A stretch of DNA of 12,088 nt from the NCBI GenBank assembly GCA_023440865.1, contig JAEXRM010000104.1, positions 1 through 12,088 of the forward strand, read 5' to 3'. Below, piece after piece: positions 6,840 to 12,088 of the stretch. The DNA comes from Bacillota bacterium (GTDB lineage: Bacteria > Bacillota > Clostridia > DSM-8532). Under the pieces are notes generated by a model. The model did not search any database. It saw nothing but the letters and a program-made list of their open reading frames with translations, and had not been told where the DNA came from. The number at the start of each line of letters is the position of its first letter. Positions within the stretch are counted from its first letter, which is position 1. A program made the translations under genes and the position numbers.

Positions 6840-8695
6840 CGGCTCTCCTCCTTCCCGTCGTTCGTGCCGGGCGACGCGGCAGCGGCAGCGGCATCAGCAG
6901 CGGCAGCGGCATCAGCAGCGGCAGCGGCAGCGGCAGCGGCATCAGCTCCCTCCGGCACAGCCACGAGCCGGATCGCGATCACGGCCCGCAGCCCGCCCAG
7001 CGGACTGCGGTCGAGGCGCAAACCGCTCTCCCTGCCGAAGAACAACCGGATGCGCCGGTGAATGTTCATCAGGCCCGTCACCTCGACATCCTCCGCCTCG
7101 GACGTCACCTGTCCGGCCAGCTCACGGATGCGTGCGTCATCGAGCTCCACCCCGTTGTCTTCGACGACCAGCCTCAGCCAGTCGTTTTCCAGCTCGAACC
7201 CCACCTGCAGCAGGCCGTCGCGCTCGCGCAGCTCGAGGCTGTGCTTGAAGGCGTTTTCAATCACAGGCTGCAGGATGAGCCTGGGGACGATGATGTCCTT
7301 CGTCCCTTCCGGCAGCGAACCGTACGCGACGCGCAGCCGGCGGGAAAAGCGCATCGCCTGGATGCGTGCGTAGGCCTCCGCATGCTCCGCCTCGCGTGCC
7401 AGCGGGATGGTTTCCGCCGCGTTGCGCGCGATGAAGCGGAAATAGTCGGACAGCTGCCGCGTGAAGTCGGACAGGTTGTCCAGATCGCCCAGACGGGCCA
7501 TGGTGTTCAGGATGAAGAAGCTGTTGTACAGGAAATGCGGATCGATCTGCGACTGCAGCTGCTTGAGCTCCGCCCGCTGCACGAGGATGCGCTGCAGGTA
7601 CACCTGCTCGATGGAGGTCTTGAGCTTGCCCGTCATCGCGTTGAACCGCCGGTACAGGTATCCGAACTCGTTGTGCGGGTCATGCGCGATCACGACATCC
7701 AGGTTGCCGTCCTCCACCTGCCGGAAGGCTGAAACCAGTGCCTGCAGCGGCTTGTGCATCGACCGGTAGGCAAAGGCGGAGTAGATGAGGATGACGGCGA
7801 GCGCGACAAAGCCGAAGATCCAGACCCAGGAGCGGAACAGGCGGAGCGGCTCGAGCATGAAACGGTCCGGAATGGCCCGCACGAGCGCCAGGTTCAGGTA
7901 GTCCGAATGGACGCGCAGCAGGAAATAGCCTTGGTCGCCCTCCCGGGCGTACCGCACGCCGTCCTCCGGCATGGCGCGCGCCTGGTCGAGGAAGGCGGCG
8001 CAGACCGCGTCCTCCGTCTGCTCCGTCGCGGTCGCGACAGACTGCCCGCCGCCGAGGTCCGCGAGACATGCACCGCTGCCCGGCTGTGTGTTGAACTGGG
8101 CCAGCGCCTTCGTGAAGGTATCCGGCTCGAGCTCGACCTCGACCATCGACTGCGATGCCGCATTGAGCGCGTTGTTGGCCTTGAGGGTGCTCATGCGCAT
8201 GCGCCCCGACTGGTGCATGATCTGCGCGCCCGTCAGGCCGGTCGGCACCCGGAGGATGCGGAAGGCCGCAAGGTCAAGATCCGCCAGACCGGTCACGGAG
8301 GAGATTGTGCGTCCGAACGGGGCGATGTGCACACGGACATCCCTGACATAGTCGCTGCTGTTCTTGATCGACACCAGGCGGGACCGCAGCTGCTTCACCC
8401 TGTCGAGCATCGAGTAGGCGTCCAGCGCCTCGCTGCGCCAGGTCAGCCGGTCGAGGTTGTCATCGTTGAGGCAGTCGTACTGCAGGATGCGGATGCGTTC
8501 GATTTCTCGCTCCAGGCCCTGCAGGAAGAACGCCGCCTGGGACACCGCCGTTTTCTCGACCTCTCCCTTTGCCGCGTTCAATCCCCAGTTGTACAGGTTG
8601 AAGCTCAGCACGTATATGGGGACCATGATGGCGAGAAACATCGCCAGCATGCGGACAAAGATCGATTTGGTCCAGGATACGGGCGGCACTTTCAC
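6824..8695 (-). CDS. Sensor histidine kinase, YesM type
   Basis: Membrane-bound sensor kinase of 623 residues. A transmembrane helix (about 12-33) is followed by an extracytoplasmic sensing region (34-289), a second helix (about 290-308) and a HAMP linker (311-362). The His-kinase domain of the YesM/LytS type has phosphoacceptor His387 in QSQIDPHFLYNS, and the ATPase domain has its N box at LQPVIENAFKHS (475-486). The G1 box reads VEDNGVELDD (511-520): where DxGxG is usual, the second Gly is Glu. The G2 region is VTGLMNIHRRI. After the ATPase fold comes an unusual tail of 21 Ala and 3 Asp (584-607). The GTG at 8695 is chosen for GAGGAG eight bases upstream; it is followed directly by the first membrane helix. 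The open frame extends upstream in frame as far as the RR2 stop. The gene overlaps RR1 by 16 bp. The likely signal is an extracellular sugar or its bound receptor, inferred from context. Confidence 0.94.
   Translation of the reverse strand: MKVPPVSWTKSIFVRMLAMFLAIMVPIYVLSFNLYNWGLNAAKGEVEKTAVSQAAFFLQGLEREIERIRILQYDCLNDDNLDRLTWRSEALDAYSMLDRVKQLRSRLVSIKNSSDYVRDVRVHIAPFGRTISSVTGLADLDLAAFRILRVPTGLTGAQIMHQSGRMRMSTLKANNALNAASQSMVEVELEPDTFTKALAQFNTQPGSGACLADLGGGQSVATATEQTEDAVCAAFLDQARAMPEDGVRYAREGDQGYFLLRVHSDYLNLALVRAIPDRFMLEPLRLFRSWVWIFGFVALAVILIYSAFAYRSMHKPLQALVSAFRQVEDGNLDVVIAHDPHNEFGYLYRRFNAMTGKLKTSIEQVYLQRILVQRAELKQLQSQIDPHFLYNSFFILNTMARLGDLDNLSDFTRQLSDYFRFIARNAAETIPLAREAEHAEAYARIQAMRFSRRLRVAYGSLPEGTKDIIVPRLILQPVIENAFKHSLELRERDGLLQVGFELENDWLRLVVEDNGVELDDARIRELAGQVTSEAEDVEVTGLMNIHRRIRLFFGRESGLRLDRSPLGGLRAVIAIRLVAVPEGADAAAAAAAAADAAAAADAAAAAASPGTNDGKEESRCTDC
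6875..6946. repeat. Hexanucleotide repeat tract in the kinase 3' end
   Basis: Twelve consecutive hexamers, mostly agcggc with atcagc interruptions. The order is cgcggc, then (agcggc)2 atcagc, then (agcggc)2 atcagc, then (agcggc)4 atcagc. The 18-bp blocks at 6881-6898 and 6899-6916 are identical. On the minus strand this encodes the Ala/Asp tail of the kinase. All units are multiples of three, so gain or loss of copies keeps the frame and leaves the RR1 ribosome site intact. Confidence 0.95.
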
Positions 8696-8893
8696 TGGCG
8701 TATCTCCTCGAACCGGCAACCCGCGCGATGGATCCGGAAAACCGGCCGGTGGACAGCGCGACGGCGTGCAAACGCGGTAACGCCATCTTACCACATGCCC
8801 CGCACCGAATCCACGGCGGAGACTGCGGGCACACGGATGATCCGGCAATGGGCGGCGACGCATCCGAACGCCGGACGGCCACACGGTGCCCGG
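8696..8893 (-). other. Gap between RR2 and the kinase, open in frame
   Basis: The 198 bp between the RR2 stop and the kinase start contain no stop codon in the shared reading frame of those two genes. The translated linker is rich in Arg, Pro and Gly and looks non-coding. A weak promoter is possible: TGGATT (8808-8813, 3 of 6) and TAAGAT (8785-8790, 4 of 6) on the minus strand, 17 bp apart. No T-run terminator is visible after RR2. Confidence 0.5.
8704..8709 (-). promoter_or_regulatory. Ribosome binding site deciding the kinase GTG start
   Basis: GAGGAG stands eight bases before the GTG at 8695. No ATG lies nearby in frame, and the next upstream ATG would add a basic, proline-rich leader without a ribosome site, so GTG is preferred. 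Confidence 0.75.
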
Positions 8894-8910
8894 CTACACG
8901 GTGCCCGGCT
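8881..8910. repeat. Perfect 15-bp tandem duplication at the RR2 stop codon
   Basis: acacggtgcccggct occurs twice without a gap (8881-8895 and 8896-8910). The TAG stop of RR2 (minus strand, 8894-8896) spans the junction between the two copies. Fifteen bases equal five codons. Confidence 0.95.
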
Positions 8911-10447
8911 GCATCGGGGTCCCGGCCCTGCCGTTGCGGTACTCGCTGGGACTCTGCCCGACCTCCTGCATGAACTTGACGATGAAATAGCTGCTCTCGG
9001 CAAAGCCCACGCGCGCGGCGATCTCGTAGACCATCAGGTCCGTCCGGCGCAGCAGCCGCTTCGCCTCATTGACGCGGATGCGGTTGAGGTACTCCTTGAA
9101 CGGCATGCCCGCGACCTTCTGGAACACGCGCCCCAGATAAGCCGCATTGACATAATGCGCATCGGCCATCCCCTTGAGGCTCAACGGCTCGGCAAAGTGC
9201 GCGTCGACATGGCGCATCACCGCAACCGCAACGGAAGGGTTCTCGCGGTGCGCATCACGGTGGAGCCGGCAGAACGCATCGGACACCATGCCGGCCAGCT
9301 GTCGCCGCCAGGTGTCGTAGGACATGAACACCGGCGGCGACATGAGATCGGGCCGCGTCAGCGGCGATTCCTCACCCGCTCCGCCCGCACGCGCCAGCTC
9401 GTCCATCAGCAGGTAGTACAGCCGAAAGCCGAACTGCTGGATGTACTGGATGCCGACACGCTCCCGGCGCATCGCCCCGAGCTGCGCGTCCATCCGCCCG
9501 AGCACGGCCTGGGCGTCGAGTGCGTGCACGCCCTGCGCCAGGGCATCGATCCGCTTCGCCTCATCCTGCGGCTCGCCGCCGTCCGGACACCGGCTGCCGT
9601 CGCAGCACAGAATGCGGCTTCCATCGTAGAACACACCGGTCAGCATGTCGTACAGGTGCGTCTGGAAATCCTCCCGAAAGCTCTCGCGGCAGGTGGACAG
9701 CGCCGCGGTGTCGAACAGCAGCGCGCAATCGAGGCCGGCTGACTCCATCGACCGCCGCAGCGCCTGCGCCAGCCCCGGACAGTGGCCGCCATGCCGCGCC
9801 AGTGCCTGCGGCGGCACCAGGTACGACTGCTGGCTGCCCTTGGTGCGGAAGGGAATGCCATACTCGGGTCCGATCATGTTGGACACGAGCGTCTGCACGT
9901 GCTGATCGGCGCGCATCCCGGTCGTTTCGCCCAACGCGTCCGCCAGCACGCAGGTCAGCACGGCAAATCCCTCGAAGAGGCTGCGCTCAACCGGTGCTCC
10001 ATTGTACAGGCGCCGGAACGCCGCCTGGCTTTCCCGTCCGAGATCCGCTTCCCGCAGCCGTTGCCGTTCATCGAGCTCCGCACGCAGCTCGTCGAGAAGC
10101 GGCAGCAGCTCGTCCTCGTCGACCGGCTTGGTCAGGTACGCCTTCACGCCATGTTTCATCGCCTGCCTGGCATACTCGAACTCGCCAAATCCGGAAACCA
10201 TCACCACCCGCACATCCTCATGACCGGCGGCACGCAGGTGCGACAGAAAGGCCAGCCCGTCCATGACGGGCATGTGGATGTCGAGCAGCACAAGATCGGG
10301 CGTCCAGCCGCCCAGGATGAGGTCGAGGGCCTCCCGCCCGTTCCCGGCGGTGCCCCGGACGGCAAAGCCATGACGTTCAAAGGGGATCACCTGTCCCAGG
10401 TGTTCCCGCGAATTCTTTTCATCATCGACCAGCAGGACTTCGTACAA
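8894..10447 (-). CDS. Response regulator RR2, YesN type (REC plus AraC HTH)
   Basis: Second two-component response regulator, 517 residues. The receiver domain (about 1-125) carries Asp8/Asp9, phosphoacceptor Asp56 in DLVLLDIHMP, Ser85 and Lys107. The C-terminal AraC domain (about 407-505) shows both helix-turn-helix units (KGMADAHYVNAAYLGRVFQ and IAARVGFAESSYFIVKF). The centre (150-400) is unrecognised and includes a small Cys cluster (Cys281, Cys282, Cys287). The start is TTG at 10447: YEVLLVDDE follows at once, exactly as in this family, and GGGGGAG (10453-10459) lies five bases upstream. A rare TTG start may hold expression low. It is preceded by a good promoter and followed by the kinase in the same reading frame. 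Whether it is phosphorylated by that kinase or by one elsewhere is unknown. The last codons fall in a 15-bp tandem duplication that supplies the stop. Confidence 0.92.
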   Translation of the reverse strand: MYEVLLVDDEKNSREHLGQVIPFERHGFAVRGTAGNGREALDLILGGWTPDLVLLDIHMPVMDGLAFLSHLRAAGHEDVRVVMVSGFGEFEYARQAMKHGVKAYLTKPVDEDELLPLLDELRAELDERQRLREADLGRESQAAFRRLYNGAPVERSLFEGFAVLTCVLADALGETTGMRADQHVQTLVSNMIGPEYGIPFRTKGSQQSYLVPPQALARHGGHCPGLAQALRRSMESAGLDCALLFDTAALSTCRESFREDFQTHLYDMLTGVFYDGSRILCCDGSRCPDGGEPQDEAKRIDALAQGVHALDAQAVLGRMDAQLGAMRRERVGIQYIQQFGFRLYYLLMDELARAGGAGEESPLTRPDLMSPPVFMSYDTWRRQLAGMVSDAFCRLHRDAHRENPSVAVAVMRHVDAHFAEPLSLKGMADAHYVNAAYLGRVFQKVAGMPFKEYLNRIRVNEAKRLLRRTDLMVYEIAARVGFAESSYFIVKFMQEVGQSPSEYRNGRAGTPMQPGTV

Positions 10448-10497
10448 GCGGTCTCCCCCGTTCCGTGAGATCGGCCTTCATCGGCCGTCGGCGCGGT

Positions 10498-10530
10498 GCG
10501 TCTGGCGGGCGCGTCTGACAGGTGCGTCTG
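10498..10530. repeat. Three heptamers at exact 13-bp spacing in the RR2 leader
   Basis: gcgtctg occurs at 10498-10504, 10511-10517 and 10524-10530 (CAGACGC on the minus strand), each 13 bp from the next. The first copy in transcription order touches the expected transcription start of the RR2 promoter. The intervening six bases differ. This looks like a set of direct-repeat protein sites, but no binding protein is known. Confidence 0.7.
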
Positions 10531-10531
10531 C

Positions 10532-10540
10532 ACTATAGCA
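10532..10540 (-). promoter_or_regulatory. Extended -10 promoter upstream of RR2
   Basis: TGCTATAGT on the minus strand gives an extended -10 element (TGn) followed by TATAGT, 5 of 6 matches to TATAAT. At 17 bp upstream the -35 region is poor (TGCGCG), which is tolerable for extended -10 promoters and leaves room for an activator. The start would be near 10525, giving a leader of about 80 bases before the TTG. It is the best candidate for the head of the RR2-kinase-RR1 operon. Confidence 0.6.
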
Positions 10541-10611
10541 TACCGTCGATCAGGCGCGCATTCAATTCGCAACCGGGGACTCCATGCCTTCGTGGATTGA
10601 ACAGGCGACGG

Positions 10612-10698
10612 CATGCGCCACTCGACAGGACGGGGCGCGCGGCGGCATGCGCCGCTGCAACAGGGAGGCAAACGGCCTCATGCGCCGCTGCAACAGGG
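10612..10698. repeat. Imperfect 33-34-bp repeats after the MATE gene
   Basis: A 20-bp core beginning catgcgccgctgc is identical at 10646-10665 and 10679-10698, and a diverged copy starts at 10612, giving spacings of 34 and 33 bp. Between the two identical copies gaggc-aaacg-gcctc (10665-10679) forms a perfect 5-bp hairpin, and gcggc-atgc-gccgc (10642-10655) is another inverted repeat. The block starts five bases after the MATE stop. It may act as a REP-like 3' element; it contains no evident open reading frame. Confidence 0.75.
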
Positions 10699-10702
10699 TG
10701 GG

Positions 10703-12076
10703 TCACGCAACCGGATCTGCTTCCGCCGGCACGGCTGGCCCCCCGACCACGCGCTTGTCACGCCACCGGCCGCCGCGCCAGCGCAGCATGACCAGGATGC
10801 CGCGCACCCACTCGTCGAGCGCGAAGCCCAGCCAGATGCCGGCCAGCCCAAGGCCCGCCACGATGCCCAGCAGCCAGGAGGACAGCACGCCCACGCTCCA
10901 CATCACCACAATGGCGATCTGCATCGAAAACCGCACATCGCCGGCGCCACGCAGCGAGTTCGACTGCACGACATTCATCGCGCGGCCGATTTCGACAAGA
11001 AAATCCACCACCATGATGGCGGCCCCCAACCGGATGATCTCCGGGTTGTCCGTGAAAATGCCGACAAGCTGGAACCGGAAGGCAATCGCGACCAGCGACA
11101 GCACGGCATTGGCGCCAATGGCGAGCCCGAGGTTGATCCAGTTGCGGCGGTTCGCCTCGTCGTGACGCCCGGATCCGACCAGATGCCCGATCATGATCTG
11201 CGAGGCCTGGCCGACGGACAGGGCGAACACATAGACGAAGAAGACGATGTTCTGCACGTAGACGCGCGCCGTGATGGCCTCGGAGCCGAGCATGCCGACC
11301 AGGTAGGTGCTCACCATCTGCGCGAAGCTGTAGGAGAAGAACTCGATGCCGGCGGGCAGGCCCACGCGCACGATCTGTCCGATCTCGCGCCGGGGCACTG
11401 GCCGGAGGTTGCGAAGCGACAGCGACACGCCCACCTTTTTCGTCAGCAGCCATGTCATCAGCAGGAACCCGCAGAAGGCGGCAAATACCTGGGATACGGC
11501 AACGCCGGTCACGCCCTGCACCGCCATCGGAATCGGCTGGTAGATGACCAGCCAGTTGCCGACCAGGTTGATGCAGTTCATCACAAAAGCCATGACCATC
11601 GGCAGCTTCGCCATGCCGTGGCTCCGGGCGACAGCCGACATGGTGCTGGTCATCGCCTGGATGAAGGACGTGCCGCCGATGATGCGCAGGAACATCGTGC
11701 CGTCCGCACGCAGTTCGGGCGGCAGGTTCATCAGCACCATGATCGGTTCGGCGAACACGAAGGCCAGCAGGCTGAGTGCAAGCCCCAGCAGGGCGCTCAG
11801 CCATACCGCCACCGAACCGATGTGCTTCGCCTCGCGCCGTTGACCGGCGCCGAGATACTGGTTGCTGATGATGGCGGCACCCGAGGCGGTCACCGAGTAG
11901 ATCATCAGGACCATGTTGATGACCTGGTTCGCCACGCCGACCGCCCCGACGGCATTGTCGGAATAGCGGCCCAGCATGAAGACATTGACCGACCCCATCG
12001 CCATGCGGAGCGTGTTCTCCAGCAGGATGGGCGTGGTGAGCGCGAGCAGGGATAAACCCGATTTGCGGTGCGGCAT
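10703..12076 (-). CDS. MATE-family multidrug/organic-cation exporter
   Basis: Predicted cation-coupled efflux protein of the MATE family, 457 residues, the usual length. Two homologous halves (about 15-210 and 233-430) give twelve expected membrane helices, joined by a basic cytoplasmic loop (213-232, LTKKVGVSLSLRNLRPVPRR). Family-like segments are NQYLGAGQRREA (72-83), GHLVGSGRHDEANR (297-310) and SLRGAGDVRFSM (374-385). The C-terminus is short, polar and Arg-rich. The ATG at 12076 is preceded by GAGGG, although only twelve bases of upstream sequence are visible. The gene ends 255 bp before RR2, with repeats and a new promoter between, so it is probably a separate transcription unit. The substrate is unknown, and nothing here ties it to xylan use; a sugar-related metabolite is possible but unsupported. 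Confidence 0.93.
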   Translation of the reverse strand: MPHRKSGLSLLALTTPILLENTLRMAMGSVNVFMLGRYSDNAVGAVGVANQVINMVLMIYSVTASGAAIISNQYLGAGQRREAKHIGSVAVWLSALLGLALSLLAFVFAEPIMVLMNLPPELRADGTMFLRIIGGTSFIQAMTSTMSAVARSHGMAKLPMVMAFVMNCINLVGNWLVIYQPIPMAVQGVTGVAVSQVFAAFCGFLLMTWLLTKKVGVSLSLRNLRPVPRREIGQIVRVGLPAGIEFFSYSFAQMVSTYLVGMLGSEAITARVYVQNIVFFVYVFALSVGQASQIMIGHLVGSGRHDEANRRNWINLGLAIGANAVLSLVAIAFRFQLVGIFTDNPEIIRLGAAIMVVDFLVEIGRAMNVVQSNSLRGAGDVRFSMQIAIVVMWSVGVLSSWLLGIVAGLGLAGIWLGFALDEWVRGILVMLRWRGGRWRDKRVVGGPAVPAEADPVA

Positions 12077-12088
12077 GCGGCCCTCTTT

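Noticed and set aside
8761..8780. CGTTTGC motif here and in the GH39 leader (1663-1669) as a shared operator
   Set aside because: Only seven bases match, on opposite strands relative to transcription, and the flanks differ, so chance is sufficient.
8696..8884. N-terminal extension of the kinase to the GTG at 8884
   Set aside because: The added stretch is Arg/Pro-rich with no ribosome site at its start, whereas GAGGAG precedes the GTG at 8695.
9592..9612. Cysteine cluster of RR2 (Cys281, Cys282, Cys287) as a metal or redox site
   Set aside because: It lies in the unrecognised variable middle region and lacks the paired spacing of known metal sites; there is no further support.
7754..9742. 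662-codon open frame on the plus strand spanning the kinase-RR2 junction
   Set aside because: It runs opposite two clear genes and is rich in His, Arg, Gln and Val with no recognisable motif. Long antisense frames are expected opposite GC-biased codons.
10612..10698. CRISPR array
   Set aside because: There are only two exact repeats plus one diverged copy, the spacers are about 13 bp, and no cas genes are present.
10613..12055. 480-codon plus-strand open frame opposite the MATE gene
   Set aside because: Its composition is His/Gln/Asp-rich, with no membrane or catalytic pattern, while the minus strand encodes a convincing MATE protein.

Overview
The window is GC-rich (clearly above 60% by eye) and carries seven protein-coding genes, all on the minus strand, so transcription runs from high to low coordinates. 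Strong AGGAGG-type ribosome sites, a lipoprotein-type solute-binding protein and a YesM/YesN-style two-component pair suggest a GC-rich Bacillota (Clostridia or Paenibacillaceae-like) that uses plant polysaccharides. The species cannot be told from this window. I see no rRNA, tRNA, transposase, integrase or CRISPR array.

Layout in transcription order: a MATE-family exporter (12076-10703); a repeat-rich gap (10702-10448) with a good extended -10 promoter; a YesN-type AraC response regulator, RR2 (10447-8894); a 198-bp gap; a YesM-type membrane histidine kinase (8695-6824); a second YesN-type response regulator, RR1 (6839-5142), overlapping the kinase by 16 bp; a lipoprotein sugar-binding protein (5094-3343); a GH43 glycosidase (3320-1752); a 157-bp gap with a plausible promoter; and a GH39 beta-xylosidase (1594-77), followed by a hairpin.

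Reading the genes together: the kinase probably senses a xylan-derived signal outside the cell. One or both AraC-type regulators then activate transcription. The lipoprotein captures xylo- or arabinoxylo-oligosaccharides for an ABC importer. The two glycosidases have no signal peptide and would cut the imported oligosaccharides to xylose and arabinose in the cytoplasm. The importer permeases are not in the window. The MATE exporter upstream has no evident link to this job.

The main surprises are in the DNA around gene ends. The RR2 stop codon sits on the junction of a perfect 15-bp tandem duplication, and RR2 and the kinase share one reading frame separated only by that stop. The kinase ends in a (D)A-rich tail encoded by a pure hexanucleotide tract. 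An 11-bp tandem repeat covers the GH39 stop, 33-34-bp repeats follow the MATE gene, and three heptamers spaced exactly 13 bp apart lie at the RR2 transcription start. These repeats and the two-regulators-to-one-kinase arrangement are the points most worth following up; no wholly new system is evident.
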